Shown: in pieces, positions 41,786 through 51,382 of the stretch
How positions within the stretch are numbered: the stretch's first letter is position 1
Layout: each line of letters begins with the position of its first letter
Origin: JBBQCW01 sp038319025
Lineage (GTDB): Bacteria; Actinomycetota; Thermoleophilia; Solirubrobacterales; Solirubrobacteraceae
Length of the DNA stretch: 64,000 nt
Assembly: GCA_038319025.1 (NCBI GenBank)
Contig: JBBQCW010000010.1
Span: forward strand, 1 to 64,000
Direction of reading: 5' to 3'
Position numbers and translations under genes: made by a program
The notes under the pieces: model-generated
Seen by the model: only the letters and a program-made list of their open reading frames with translations
Database searches by the model: none
Told to the model about the DNA's origin: nothing

Positions 41786-42720
41786 CCCACCTGGAGGCTC
41801 GGATCGCAGCGCTGGCGACGCGCCAGCATGGAGTAGTCACCTGCCGACAACTCGCGACCTTTGGAATCTCGCGCGGATCGGTGGCTTACCGCGCGCGCAC
41901 GGGCCGCCTCCACCGCATCCATCACGGGGTCTATTCGGTCGGGCACCCGATACTCGGGGAGCGCGGGATCTGGATGGCCGCGGCCCTGGCGGGCGGGCCG
42001 CAGGCGGATGTCGGCTACCGGAGCGCCGCCGCACTGTGGGGCCTTCGCCCGGACTCGCGGCCATGTGTTGACATCACCGTCGCCGGCCGCGGATCCCGTA
42101 GGCGACCGGGTCTCGTGATCCACCGGTGCGCTCGCCGGCACCCTGAGGATCGCACCGTGATCCACGGCATCCCGGTCACTACGGTCGCCCGAACGCTGAT
42201 CGACCTGGCCGAGGTCGTGCCCGAGAACCATCTGCGTCGTGCCATCGTCAGGGGAGAGCAACTGCGGATCCTGGACATCAGCGCCATCCAGGTCGCGGCC
42301 GACCGGTCACCTGGGCGCCGGCACGGCGCTTTGCTTCAGGCCGTCATCAGCGGACTCCACCCCGATGCTCACCTCACTCGCTCGGACATGGAGATCCTGA
42401 TGTTGGAAATCGTTGACGCGCACGGACTCCCTCGGCCCAGCGTGAACACGATCCTGCTCGGCGAGGAGGTCGACTTCTTCTGGCCCGACCGTCTGCTCGT
42501 CGTAGAGACGGACGGCTTCGCGACACACCGCACTCGCGCGGCCTTCACGGAAGACCGCGCCCGTGACCGAAAGCTGCAGGCCGCCGGCTACTCCGTGATG
42601 CGGTTCACGGATTCGGACGTGACCCACCACGCTGCCCGTACCGCCACGGAACTGCGGGACGCGCTCACGAAGCCAGCCACGCCGTGGCCTCGATCTCCAC
42701 CAGCAGCCGGGGATCGATGA
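41752..42720 (+). CDS. AbiEi-type wHTH plus DUF559 (VSR-like) endonuclease-fold protein
   Basis: 322 residues. N-terminal half: a winged-helix segment (ATRQHGVVTCRQLATFGISRGSVAYRA then LHRIHHGVYSVG) as in AbiEi-type antitoxins. C-terminal half: DUF559/PD-(D/E)xK-like core VDFFWPDRLLVVETDG, RTRAAFTEDRARDRKLQAAGYSVMRFTDSDV, related to very-short-patch-repair endonucleases. Such fusions are plentiful in some actinobacteria and have no settled role. No AbiEii toxin is adjacent. The start ATG 41752 lies inside the large palindrome. Its 3' end overlaps the RidA gene by 56 bp. Confidence 0.82.
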   Translation: MSSSHPNKSASPHLEARIAALATRQHGVVTCRQLATFGISRGSVAYRARTGRLHRIHHGVYSVGHPILGERGIWMAAALAGGPQADVGYRSAAALWGLRPDSRPCVDITVAGRGSRRRPGLVIHRCARRHPEDRTVIHGIPVTTVARTLIDLAEVVPENHLRRAIVRGEQLRILDISAIQVAADRSPGRRHGALLQAVISGLHPDAHLTRSDMEILMLEIVDAHGLPRPSVNTILLGEEVDFFWPDRLLVVETDGFATHRTRAAFTEDRARDRKLQAAGYSVMRFTDSDVTHHAARTATELRDALTKPATPWPRSPPAAGDR

Positions 42721-43057
42721 GGGCGGACACCTCAACGGCGGTCGCCGCGGGCCGCACGTCGCCGAACAGCTCGCCGTGCGCGGCGGCGACCTCCTCCCAG
42801 CGGGAGATGTCGGTCACGTAGATACGGGTGCGGATGACGTCGGCGGCAACGGCGTCCACCAGCGCCAGCGCCGCCACGACACTGGCCAGGGTGGCCCGGG
42901 CCTGGGCACCCATATCGTCGCCGCCGGCCACAGATCCGTCCGGGGCCAGCGCGGTGCAGCCTGCCACCTCGACCAGCGAGCCTGCGCGCACCACGCGGCT
43001 GTAGCCGACGAACGCTTCGTACGGCCCGCCGGATCCGTGACGCTCGACGTCTCCCAT
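42665..43057 (-). CDS. RidA/YjgF-family protein
   Basis: 130 residues. The RidA fold is visible: VGYSRVVRAGSLVEVAGCTALAPDGSVAG, then DVIRTRIYVTDISRWEEVAAAHGELFG (Arg of the RTRxYVTD motif that binds the carboxylate in RidA) and PAATAVEVSALIDPRLLVEIEATAWLA. RidA enzymes hydrolyse reactive enamine/imine intermediates released by PLP enzymes. The charged N-terminus suggests an Rid subgroup rather than archetypal RidA. ATG 43057 chosen over TTG 43060. It lies 21 bp upstream of purH's stop on the same strand. Confidence 0.88.
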   Translation of the reverse strand: MGDVERHGSGGPYEAFVGYSRVVRAGSLVEVAGCTALAPDGSVAGGDDMGAQARATLASVVAALALVDAVAADVIRTRIYVTDISRWEEVAAAHGELFGDVRPAATAVEVSALIDPRLLVEIEATAWLAS

Positions 43058-43078
43058 CAAAAGGACCGGGCCGCAGAC

Positions 43079-44683
43079 CTAGTGGCGGAAGTGCCGTCGA
43101 CCGGTGAACACCATCGCCAGCCCTGCCGCCTCGGCGGCCGCCACCACCTCGTCGTCCCGGATGGAACCGCCGGGCTGAACGATCGCCGCGACGCCCGCGT
43201 CGACCGCCAGCTGCGGCCCGTCGGCAAACGGGAAGAAAGCGTCCGAGGCCAGCGACGAACCCGCGATGTCCATGCCGACGACGCGCGCCTTCTCCACCGA
43301 CAGCCGCACGGAGTCGACACGACTCATCTGGCCGGCCCCGATACCGATCGTGGCACCACCGCGGGCGAGAATGATCGCGTTGGATTTCACGTGCTTGCCG
43401 ATCGTCCAGGCGAACCGCAGATCCCGCCACTCGTCGTCGGTAGGGGCGCGCGCCGTCACGACCTCCCACCCGGGATCGTCGGGCACGACCACGTCGCGCT
43501 CCTGCACAAGCAGCCCACCGTGGACCTGCCGCACCTCGGCCGCGCTCGCGTCGAACGGCCGCGTCTCCGCGTCGCGCAGGATGCGGATGTTCTTCTTGCC
43601 CTGCAGGACAGCGAGCGCGTCGGCGTCATAAGCGGGCGCGATCAGCACCTCGACGAACTGCGCGTTGAGCCGTTCAGCCAGGGCCAGATCGATCGTCACG
43701 TCGAAGGCGAGCACGCCGCCGAACGCACTCACCGGGTCGCAGGCGAATGCGCACTCGTACGCCTGCAGCCCGCTGGACCCGGTCGCGGCCCCGCAGGGGT
43801 TGTTGTGCTTGACGATCACGCACGTCGGGCCGTGAAGGTCGCGCAGCAGAGCGCGCGCAGCGTCGAGGTCCAGCAGGTTGTTGAACGACAGCGCTTTGCC
43901 GTGCAACTGCTCGACACCCGACAGCAGGTGCGGGCCGTCACCGGCGTCGGTGTAGTAGGCGGCCGCCTGATGGGGGTTCTCGCCGTAGCTCGTCTCGAAC
44001 TGTTTGACCCAAGTGCGGCTGAGCTGCGCCGGAAGGCCGCCCGCTCGCGCGGAGAACCAGCCGGAGATCGCAGCGTCATAGCGCGCGGTAGTCGCGTAGG
44101 CGGCGGCTGCGAGGCGCTCACGAGTGGCGAACGACACGGCCCCATCGGCTGCGCCCAACTCGGCCAGCAGCCCTTCGTAGTCGGCGGGGTCGGTGACGAT
44201 CGTCGCGTACCGATGGTTTTTGGCCGCGGCGCGAACCATCGTGGGGCCACCGATGTCGATGTTCTCGATGATCTCGGCGGCGCTGACTCCCTCACGAGCC
44301 ACGGTGGCCTCGAACGGGTACAGGTTCACGCACACGAGGTCGACAACTTCGATCCCGTGGGCCTCCAGAGCAGCGGCGTGCGCCGGGTCTTCGCGCACGG
44401 CCAGCAGCCCGGCGTACAGGCGCGGATGCAGCGTCTTGACGCGCCCGTCCATGATCTCGGGAAAGCCGGTGAAGTCGTCGATCGAGCGGACAGGCAAACC
44501 GGCCTCAGCCAGCGCGGTGGCCGTACCGCCGGTGGAGATCAGCTCTACCCCGAGGGCCGCCAGGCCCCGGGCAAAGTCAACGATCCCGGTCTTGTCGGAG
44601 ACGCTCAGCAGCGCGCGGCGCACGGCCACCGGCCCAGGGTCGGACAGGCCGGCGGAGAACTGGTGGGCGGCGGGATCGGGCAT
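43079..44683 (-). CDS. purH: Bifunctional AICAR transformylase / IMP cyclohydrolase
   Basis: 534 residues, the usual length. The N-terminal IMP cyclohydrolase (MGS-like) domain shows LLSVSDKTGIVDFARGL, LISTGGTATALAEAG and GRVKTLHPRLYAGLLA; the C-terminal transformylase has VKHNNPCGAA (the Lys-His pair of the active site) and DAFFPFADG. It catalyses the last two steps to IMP using 10-formyl-tetrahydrofolate. ATG 44683 used; GTG 44689 is an alternative. The purN gene ends 68 bp before this start, on the same strand. Confidence 0.97.
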   Translation of the reverse strand: MPDPAAHQFSAGLSDPGPVAVRRALLSVSDKTGIVDFARGLAALGVELISTGGTATALAEAGLPVRSIDDFTGFPEIMDGRVKTLHPRLYAGLLAVREDPAHAAALEAHGIEVVDLVCVNLYPFEATVAREGVSAAEIIENIDIGGPTMVRAAAKNHRYATIVTDPADYEGLLAELGAADGAVSFATRERLAAAAYATTARYDAAISGWFSARAGGLPAQLSRTWVKQFETSYGENPHQAAAYYTDAGDGPHLLSGVEQLHGKALSFNNLLDLDAARALLRDLHGPTCVIVKHNNPCGAATGSSGLQAYECAFACDPVSAFGGVLAFDVTIDLALAERLNAQFVEVLIAPAYDADALAVLQGKKNIRILRDAETRPFDASAAEVRQVHGGLLVQERDVVVPDDPGWEVVTARAPTDDEWRDLRFAWTIGKHVKSNAIILARGGATIGIGAGQMSRVDSVRLSVEKARVVGMDIAGSSLASDAFFPFADGPQLAVDAGVAAIVQPGGSIRDDEVVAAAEAAGLAMVFTGRRHFRH

Positions 44684-44751
44684 GGCCACAACCCTAGGCG
44701 GCGGCTGAGGGTCGCGCCCAGCCGCAATCCCGCTGTTTGCGGGCTTCCCGA

Positions 44752-45369
44752 TCAGTCGAGATCGACGAGCACGCGCCGCGGCTGCACGGGATCCGGGCGC
44801 ACGGCCCCGGCGGCGATCAACCGAACCGCCTCGGGCAGAAGCCGGTGCTCCAGCGGCTGCAGGGCGGCACGCACCGCTGCCACGTCAGTGAGTGCGACGG
44901 AAGGCGGTGCGACGGACGCCTGCAGGATCACCGACCCCGTATCCACGCCTTCGTCCACAAAGTGGACGGTTACGCCGAACACCTTCACGCCGTAGTCGAT
45001 CGCCTGCTCCACGGCGCGGATCCCCGGGAAGGCCGGCAGCAGCGCCGGGTGCACGTTGATGATCCTCCCGGCGAACGAGGAGATGAACGGCGGCGTGAGG
45101 ATCGCCATATACCCCGCGAGCACCACCAGGTCGACCCCCAACTCGGCCAGCCAGCCCGCGATCGCGCGGTCGCGCGCCTCGCGATCCTCAAACGCCGACC
45201 GCTCGAACACGCCGCGCGGCACACCGGCCGCAGCCGCCCGCTCCAGCGCGCGGGCCGCGGGCTTATCGGACGCCACCCCGACAATCGAGATCCCGTCGAC
45301 CCCGTGAACGGTGTCGAGCAATACCTGCAGGTTGGACCCCTCACCGGAAGCCAGGACCCCGACCTTCAT
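44752..45369 (-). CDS. purN: Phosphoribosylglycinamide formyltransferase
   Basis: 205 residues. LASGEGSNLQVLLD at the start, LAGYMAILTPPFI, and the catalytic IINVHPALLPAFPGIRA (Asn, His) with VDEGVDTGSVILQ (catalytic Asp). It formylates GAR with 10-formyl-THF in purine synthesis. It overlaps recQ by 4 bp (ATGA), an unusual coupling of purine synthesis and a helicase. Confidence 0.97.
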   Translation of the reverse strand: MKVGVLASGEGSNLQVLLDTVHGVDGISIVGVASDKPAARALERAAAAGVPRGVFERSAFEDREARDRAIAGWLAELGVDLVVLAGYMAILTPPFISSFAGRIINVHPALLPAFPGIRAVEQAIDYGVKVFGVTVHFVDEGVDTGSVILQASVAPPSVALTDVAAVRAALQPLEHRLLPEAVRLIAAGAVRPDPVQPRRVLVDLD

Positions 45370-47144
45370 GCGGCCAGCGCCTCAGGCCCGACGCCGAGCA
45401 CCGGGTAGTGCCCTCCACTCGATACGAGCACGCCATCGTCGATCAAGGCGTCGACGCGACCGAGCACCGCATCCTTGCCCAGGTGGTCGAACTGGCCGTA
45501 CACCGGAAGGCCGTCGTAGGAGTGGCGCAGCAGCCCCTTGGAGCGACCGCCCCGCAGGATCTCCACGAGCCGCGTGCGCCCGACCGCGGGGCGCGCCTGC
45601 GCGGCCACATGCCGGATGGCTCCGTCCAGATCGTCCGCCCCGACACCGACGGCCAGCGCCGCCTCACGGCCCGGCCGGGCCGGCACCAGCGACGGATCGC
45701 AGACGTCGCAGCAGGGCACCTGCGGGTGCGGCGACTCCTCGTCACCGAAGTGACGCAGGATGCCCGCACGGCGACATTGGCTGCCCTCCACAAACTCCCA
45801 GACCGTTCGGTACTGCCGCCACCGGGCGCGCTGGCCTTCCGCCGCTGAGGCGAGCGCCCGAGCGCGGGCGGGACTGTCGAACGGGCCGACCACGCGGCCG
45901 CGCACCCTATCCAGCCCGGACGGCGCCGGCTGCAGCACGCCGGCGCGGGCGAGATGACCGATCACCGCACGCACCTGCTCGCCTTCGTCGCCCAGATCCG
46001 AGGCGAACACGTCGTATCGCCCGTCGATCGCACGGCCCAGTACGGCACCCGCAACGCGATCCACGACACCGTCATCGACCGCGGCTCGTTCGATGAAGAA
46101 GACGTGCAGACCCTTGTCCTTCGAGCAGGAGAAGAGCAGGGCCCGGGCCGGGGCGCCGTCGCGCCCCGCACGCCCGGCCTCCTGGTACCAGGCCTCCAGC
46201 GAGCCGGGAACGGCGTCGTGGCACACGGTGCGAACGTCAGCCTTGTCGACCCCCATGCCGAATGCGTTGGTCGCGACCACCACCTCCACTTCGCCACCCA
46301 TGAACCGTCGCTGCACGGACGCGCGCAGATCCCGTGAGAGGCCGGCGTGGTAGGCGGGCACCTCCACCCCCAGTTCGGCGGTCAGTGCCGTCGACAGCTC
46401 CTCGGTCGCGCGACGCGTGCCCGCGTAGACGATGGCGGGGCGCGCCTCCGGGTCGGCCAGCGACGCACTGATCCGCTGGCGGCGATCCTTGTCGCTCCCG
46501 CACGGCACGACCACGAAGCTCAGGTTGGGCCGGTCGAACCCGGTGCTTACGAGCACGGGATCGCGCAGGCCGAGACGGACGACGATGTCGCGGGCAACCT
46601 CCGGCGTCGCCGTCGCCGTGGAGGCCACGATCGCCCGGGCGCCCAGCCAGCGCGCGGCATCCGCGAGGCGAAAGTAGTCGGGGCGAAAGTCATGACCCCA
46701 TTGGGAGACGCAGTGGGCCTCATCCACCACGAACAAGCCGACCCGCGCGCCGCGGATCGCCTCCAGAAAGCCGGGCGAGGAGAACCGCTCGGGGGCGACG
46801 TAAAGCAGGCGCAGTGACCCGTCGACGGCGCGGTCGAGCACCGCGCGGTTCTCCGCCACATCCTGCTGAGCATTGATGAGCGCGACCGGGCAAGCGTCCG
46901 CCGGGTACCGCGCGGCGAGCGACTCGACCTGGTCCTGCATCAGCGACACGAGCGGCGAGACGACGATCGTGAGGTCGTCGCGCATAAGTGCGGGCAACTG
47001 ATAGCAGAGCGACTTACCGGCGCCCGTCGGCATCACCACGAGCACATCGCGATCGTCCAAGGCCGCGCGTACGGCGTCCTCCTGGCCAGGCCGGAAGTCG
47101 TCGAAACCGAAGTGCTCGTGCAGCGCGTGGCGGGCGTCAGACAT
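45366..47144 (-). CDS. recQ: RecQ-family ATP-dependent DNA helicase
   Basis: 592 residues. Helicase motifs: FGFDDFRPGQEDAV (motif 0), MPTGAGKSLCYQLPAL (I), VVSPLVSLMQDQV (Ia), VVDEAHCVSQWGHDFRPDY (II), ASTATATPEV (III), and in domain 2 VATNAFGMGVDKADVR and QEAGRAGRDG (VI). A zinc-binding region follows (CRRAGILRHF, then CCDVCDP). A winged-helix-like tail is present but no HRDC domain, so it is a short RecQ. ATG 47144 used; the frame continues upstream without recognisable homology. Functions in recombination and repair. Confidence 0.95.
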   Translation of the reverse strand: MSDARHALHEHFGFDDFRPGQEDAVRAALDDRDVLVVMPTGAGKSLCYQLPALMRDDLTIVVSPLVSLMQDQVESLAARYPADACPVALINAQQDVAENRAVLDRAVDGSLRLLYVAPERFSSPGFLEAIRGARVGLFVVDEAHCVSQWGHDFRPDYFRLADAARWLGARAIVASTATATPEVARDIVVRLGLRDPVLVSTGFDRPNLSFVVVPCGSDKDRRQRISASLADPEARPAIVYAGTRRATEELSTALTAELGVEVPAYHAGLSRDLRASVQRRFMGGEVEVVVATNAFGMGVDKADVRTVCHDAVPGSLEAWYQEAGRAGRDGAPARALLFSCSKDKGLHVFFIERAAVDDGVVDRVAGAVLGRAIDGRYDVFASDLGDEGEQVRAVIGHLARAGVLQPAPSGLDRVRGRVVGPFDSPARARALASAAEGQRARWRQYRTVWEFVEGSQCRRAGILRHFGDEESPHPQVPCCDVCDPSLVPARPGREAALAVGVGADDLDGAIRHVAAQARPAVGRTRLVEILRGGRSKGLLRHSYDGLPVYGQFDHLGKDAVLGRVDALIDDGVLVSSGGHYPVLGVGPEALAA

Positions 47145-47247
47145 GCGGCGGTTCACGGTAGCGACCGGCGCGGCGTGCGGGCCAGCCGCGTTGCAAAGTA
47201 GTGACGAGACCGGCCCACGCGAGCCCAGGCACTCGTATGCTGCGCCG

Positions 47248-48753
47248 ATGCCCCGCCCCCTCGCCGTGCTCATCGCCTTTGCCGCTCTGCTGGTGGCCGC
47301 TCCGGCCGCTCAGGCCGCGGACGTCACCGTCACGTCTTTCGACGGGACCCACATCCTCGCGCACTGGTTCCCGGTCGACGGTGCCTCGGCCGCCAAGCCG
47401 GCACCGACCATCCTGATGGGGCCTGGCTGGGGCGGCGCGGGCGATCAGGCGGTCAACGGCACGGGCTCGACGGCAGTCGGCATCCCCGGCATCAAGACCC
47501 TGCACGACGCCGGGTACAACGTGCTCACCTGGGATCCTCGCGGCTTCGGGGCCTCCGGCGGCACCGTCGAAACGGACAGCCCGGACTTTGAGCGCCGGGA
47601 CACGCAGAAGCTGATCGACCTGGTGGCGACCGAGCCCGAAGCCCAGCTCGACAAGCCCGGCGACCCACGGATGGGCATGGCCGGTGCGTCGTACGGCGGC
47701 GGCATCCAGCTCGTGACCGCCGCGTTCGACCGGCGGGTGGACGCGATCGCGCCCTCCATCGCGTGGAACTCCCTGATCACCAGCCTGAGCAAGGACGCGA
47801 CGGTCAAGAGCGGCTGGGCCGGCTTCCTCTACGGCGTAGCAGCTTCGCGCCAGCTCGATCCGCACATCAAGGCCTCCTACGACCAAGGTCTCGCGACGGG
47901 CATCCTGTCCGCCGACAACCGTGACTGGTTCGCCACACGCGGCCCGGGCGCGCTTGTGAAGCGGATCAAGGCGCCGACCCTGTTCATCCAGGGCACCGTC
48001 GACACGCTCTTCACCCTCGACGAGGCTGCCGCAAACTACGCGATCCTGCGGCGGGCCAACGTCCCCACCAAGATGCTCTGGTTCTGCGGCGGGCACGGAG
48101 CCTGCCTCACCGCCCAGGGGGATCCGAACCGCGCCGTGAACGCGACGATCGCCTGGCTCGGCCGGTACGTCAAGCGCGACGGCGCCTCCACCGGCGCGCG
48201 CTTTGACGCCGTGGATCAGAACGGCAAGCAGCGCACCTGGTCGGACTTCCCGGTCCGCGCCACCGGTGCGCTCACCGCGACCGGCAAGGGGACCCTGGCC
48301 CTGCAGGCAAGCGGTGGGGCAGGCCCGGCCACGATCCCGGCCACCGCCGGAGGCCTCGGCTCCCTCGTGGCTCCTCTCACCCCCGCGAAGGCCTCAGGCG
48401 CCGTCAACGTGAAGGTCCGCGCCCGTTCTCGCAGCAGCGTCCTCGGCGCGCCGACCGTCGATCTCACGTACCGGGGCAAGGCGGTTGGCGCACGCCCCGC
48501 CCGGGTGTTCGCACAGCTCGTGGATGATGCGACCGGCTTCGTACTCGGCAACCAGATCACGCCGATCCCCGTCGTGCTCGACGGCCGCACACACAAGGTC
48601 ACGCGTCCCCTGGAGATGATCGATCAGGCCATGAAGAGCGGGAGCAGCGTCACGCTGCAGCTCGTTGCGACCACCGTCGCCTATGCGCAGCCGCGGCTGG
48701 GCGGCAGCGTCCGGTTCAGCCGCGTGCGGGTGTCACTCCCGACCGTGCGGTAG
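47248..48753 (+). CDS. Secreted alpha/beta hydrolase (S15/CocE-like) with C-terminal beta domain
   Basis: 501 residues with a signal peptide (MPRPLAVLIAFAALLVAAPAAQA). The catalytic domain shows WDPRGFGASGG, the nucleophile elbow GASYGGG (Ser148), an acidic residue near LFIQGTVDTLF and His in FCGGHGAC. The C-terminal part (about 330-501) is beta-rich and resembles the PepX-C jelly roll of X-Pro dipeptidyl peptidases and CocE esterases. Expected: extracellular esterase or peptidase. Divergent from recQ with a 103-bp gap. Confidence 0.88.
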   Translation: MPRPLAVLIAFAALLVAAPAAQAADVTVTSFDGTHILAHWFPVDGASAAKPAPTILMGPGWGGAGDQAVNGTGSTAVGIPGIKTLHDAGYNVLTWDPRGFGASGGTVETDSPDFERRDTQKLIDLVATEPEAQLDKPGDPRMGMAGASYGGGIQLVTAAFDRRVDAIAPSIAWNSLITSLSKDATVKSGWAGFLYGVAASRQLDPHIKASYDQGLATGILSADNRDWFATRGPGALVKRIKAPTLFIQGTVDTLFTLDEAAANYAILRRANVPTKMLWFCGGHGACLTAQGDPNRAVNATIAWLGRYVKRDGASTGARFDAVDQNGKQRTWSDFPVRATGALTATGKGTLALQASGGAGPATIPATAGGLGSLVAPLTPAKASGAVNVKVRARSRSSVLGAPTVDLTYRGKAVGARPARVFAQLVDDATGFVLGNQITPIPVVLDGRTHKVTRPLEMIDQAMKSGSSVTLQLVATTVAYAQPRLGGSVRFSRVRVSLPTVR

Positions 48754-48765
48754 GCCGAGAGGCTG

Positions 48766-50232
48766 TCAGGCGGGGACGACGGGCAGCGCGTTCTCGAACG
48801 CGAACTTGTCCTGCGCCGCCAAATCGCCCAGCGGATACTCGCCCGAGAAGCAGGCGTCGCAGTGGCGTGCCCGATCGCCCCGGACGGCCTCATAGACGCC
48901 CTTCAACGACAGGTACGCGAGTGAATCGCAAAGCAGCTCGGCGGCGACCTCATCAACCGTCCGCCCGTGAGCGATCATCTCGTCCCGCGTGCTCATGTCG
49001 ATCCCGTAGTGACACGGGTTCTTGATGGGCGGCGAGGAGATGCGCATGTGGACCTCGAGCGCGCCGGCGCCGCGGAGCATCTCCACGATCTGGCGGGTCG
49101 TGTTGCCGCGCACGATCGAATCGTCCACCACCACCAGGCGCTTACCCGCGACGACCTCGGGCAGCGGGTTGAACTTCAGCCGCAGACCGCGCTTGCGCAA
49201 TTCCTGACCAGGTTGGATGAACGTCCGCTGGATGTAACGGTTCTTGACGAAGCCGTCGTCCTGCGGAATGCCGCTGGCGCGGGCGTAGCCGCGAGCGGCC
49301 GCGTTGCCGGAGTCCGGCACGGCGATCACGAGGTCGGCGTCGACCGGCGACTCGGCGGCCAGGATCGCGCCCATCCGGCCGCGGGCCGAGTGCAGAAGGC
49401 CGTCGTACATGCGCGAGTCCGGGCGGGCGAAGTAGATCGACTCAAAGACGCAGAACGCCTCGCGCGCGCCATCCACGACCTGCTTGGAACGGAAGCCGTC
49501 AGCGCCGAAGGAGACGACCTCACCGGGCCTCACCTCGCGCTCGAACTTGGCCCCGCAGATGTCCAGCGCGCAAGACTCGCTGGCCACGCAGTACTCGCCG
49601 CTCTCCAACCGGCCCAGGACGAGCGGCCGGATGCCGGCCGGGTCGCGGAAGGCGATAACGCGGTCGCGCGTCATGACCACAGTGGAGAACGCGCCCTGCA
49701 GGCGCGGCAGCACATCGGCGACAGCCTCTTCGCAAGTCTCGGCCGGATGGCTGGCCAGCAGGGCGGCGATGATCTCCGAATCCGAGGTGGAGGAGAACGT
49801 GACGCCGTTGGCGCTCATCTCGGCGTGCAGTTCGACCGCGTTGGTCAGGTTGCCGTTGTGGGCGAGAGCGATCTCCCGGCGGTTGCCGCCGGCGCCGGCG
49901 GACCGGTGAACGGGCTGGGAGTTCTCCCACTCGTTGGAACCGGTGGTCGAATAGCGGACGTGCCCGATGGCCAGATCCCCGCCGAGCGCACGGAGATCGT
50001 GTTCCTTGAACACCTGGTTGACGAGACCCAGAGCGCGCTGGGTGATGATGTAGCCACCATCGTCCGCAGCGGCGATGCCGGCGGACTCCTGCCCGCGATG
50101 CTGCAGCGCGTAGAGCGCGAAGTAGGCCAGACGTGACACCTCGTGCCCGGGTGCGTATATGCCGAAGACGCCGCACTCATCGCGGGGCCCTTCACGCTCG
50201 TCGGCCGCAGCCTGGGGCGGGGGGATCGCCAC
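48766..50232 (-). CDS. purF: Amidophosphoribosyltransferase
   Basis: 488 residues. The Ntn nucleophile Cys20 follows a 19-residue propeptide (RDECGVFGIY), then LQHRGQESAGIA. The PRPP loop LVVVDDSIVRGNTT and the later cysteines (CHYGIDM, HCDACF) that ligate a 4Fe-4S cluster mark the Bacillus-type enzyme. It makes phosphoribosylamine, the first committed step to purines. The start is GTG 50232. A lipase-like gene sits between it and purL. Confidence 0.97.
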   Translation of the reverse strand: MAIPPPQAAADEREGPRDECGVFGIYAPGHEVSRLAYFALYALQHRGQESAGIAAADDGGYIITQRALGLVNQVFKEHDLRALGGDLAIGHVRYSTTGSNEWENSQPVHRSAGAGGNRREIALAHNGNLTNAVELHAEMSANGVTFSSTSDSEIIAALLASHPAETCEEAVADVLPRLQGAFSTVVMTRDRVIAFRDPAGIRPLVLGRLESGEYCVASESCALDICGAKFEREVRPGEVVSFGADGFRSKQVVDGAREAFCVFESIYFARPDSRMYDGLLHSARGRMGAILAAESPVDADLVIAVPDSGNAAARGYARASGIPQDDGFVKNRYIQRTFIQPGQELRKRGLRLKFNPLPEVVAGKRLVVVDDSIVRGNTTRQIVEMLRGAGALEVHMRISSPPIKNPCHYGIDMSTRDEMIAHGRTVDEVAAELLCDSLAYLSLKGVYEAVRGDRARHCDACFSGEYPLGDLAAQDKFAFENALPVVPA

Positions 50233-50283
50233 AGGACGAGGGTAGCAGTGGGCGCGGCGCGGGGAGCAGTTGCGGGTGCTCGC

Positions 50284-51336
50284 TCAGGCTGTTGCCGGCA
50301 CGAGGGCCGCGCGCAGAACGCCCGCGATCCGTGTCATGTGCTCGCGCCCGGTAGACAGGGCGCCCATGTTGAAGAAGCCGTGTACATGGGGCACGCGCTG
50401 CAGATCGGCGGCAACGCCCGCGGCGGACAGCGCCTGTGCGTAGGCCACCCCTTCGTCGCACAACGGATCGGCCACCGCTACGGCGACATAGGCAGGGGCG
50501 ACGCCCGCGAACGCGGCGGGGGCGGCGAGCAGCGGTGAGGCCCGCGGGTCGGTGCGTGACGCCGGGTCAGGCGTGTACTGCTCGTCGTACCAGTCCATGG
50601 ACGCCCGGGTGAGGACATAGCCCTCCGAGAACCGCCCGTAGGACGGGTAGCGCTCAGCGTCGTGCGTGAGGTCGCAGACCGGGTAGAGCAGGAGTTGGAA
50701 CGCGGGGGCGAGGGCGTCGTCGCGGGAGTGCTGAGCCACAGCGGCCGCGAGATTGCCCCCGGCGCTGTCGCCGCCAACAGCGATGCGAGACGGATCTACG
50801 CCCAGATCGGCCGCGTTGGCGGCGGCCCAGCGGAATGCGTGCAGGGCATCGTCGAAGGAGGCGGGAAACGGATCCTCCGGCGCCAAGCGGTAGTCGACGG
50901 AGAGAATCCGCACGCGGCTCATGTGCGCCAGGCGGCGGCAAGCGAGGTCGTGCGTGTCGATCGAGCCGACCACCCATCCCCCGCCATGGAAATACACGAG
51001 CAGCGGCCCGGGCGGCGTGGACCTCATCGGCACGTAGAGTCGAGCGGGAACGGTCGGCTGAACTCCGTTGCCGGGGATCGTGATTTGCCGGGTCGTGATG
51101 GGCGCGGCGAAGCGGCCCGAGATCAGGGCGACCGAGGCAGGAAACGCGGCCCGCATCTCGGCCCCCGTGGTGGGCTCGTCGCGAATGATGCGCGAGAGCC
51201 GGGCCAGGAACCACGCCTCCGGCGCCAAGTCGTCGGCCTCCGGGGGTACCGGGCCGACCATGCGCGCCTGCACTGAGGACGGGAGGGCGATCAGCAGCTT
51301 GACGGCTGCCTTGGTCGGGAGGTCGATCAGGGCCAT
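50284..51336 (-). CDS. Alpha/beta hydrolase (HSL-like esterase/lipase)
   Basis: 350 residues. HSL-family marks: LLVYFHGGGWVVGS (oxyanion HGGGW) near 122, GDSAGGNLAAAV (nucleophile Ser) near 196, Asp in VAVADPLCDEG and His in VPHVHGFFNM. No signal peptide, so it is intracellular. It sits between purL and purF on the same strand with 46- and 51-bp gaps, so it may share their transcript, though no purine role is apparent. Confidence 0.93.
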   Translation of the reverse strand: MALIDLPTKAAVKLLIALPSSVQARMVGPVPPEADDLAPEAWFLARLSRIIRDEPTTGAEMRAAFPASVALISGRFAAPITTRQITIPGNGVQPTVPARLYVPMRSTPPGPLLVYFHGGGWVVGSIDTHDLACRRLAHMSRVRILSVDYRLAPEDPFPASFDDALHAFRWAAANAADLGVDPSRIAVGGDSAGGNLAAAVAQHSRDDALAPAFQLLLYPVCDLTHDAERYPSYGRFSEGYVLTRASMDWYDEQYTPDPASRTDPRASPLLAAPAAFAGVAPAYVAVAVADPLCDEGVAYAQALSAAGVAADLQRVPHVHGFFNMGALSTGREHMTRIAGVLRAALVPATA

Positions 51337-51382
51337 GGGCGAGCAGACTATCGCCGAGAGCGAGCAGCCACGGGTAGCGATT

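Noticed and set aside
42776..44995. 739-codon open frame on the plus strand opposite purH and the RidA gene
   Set aside because: Antisense to purH, whose catalytic motifs are complete; the composition is that of an antisense frame.
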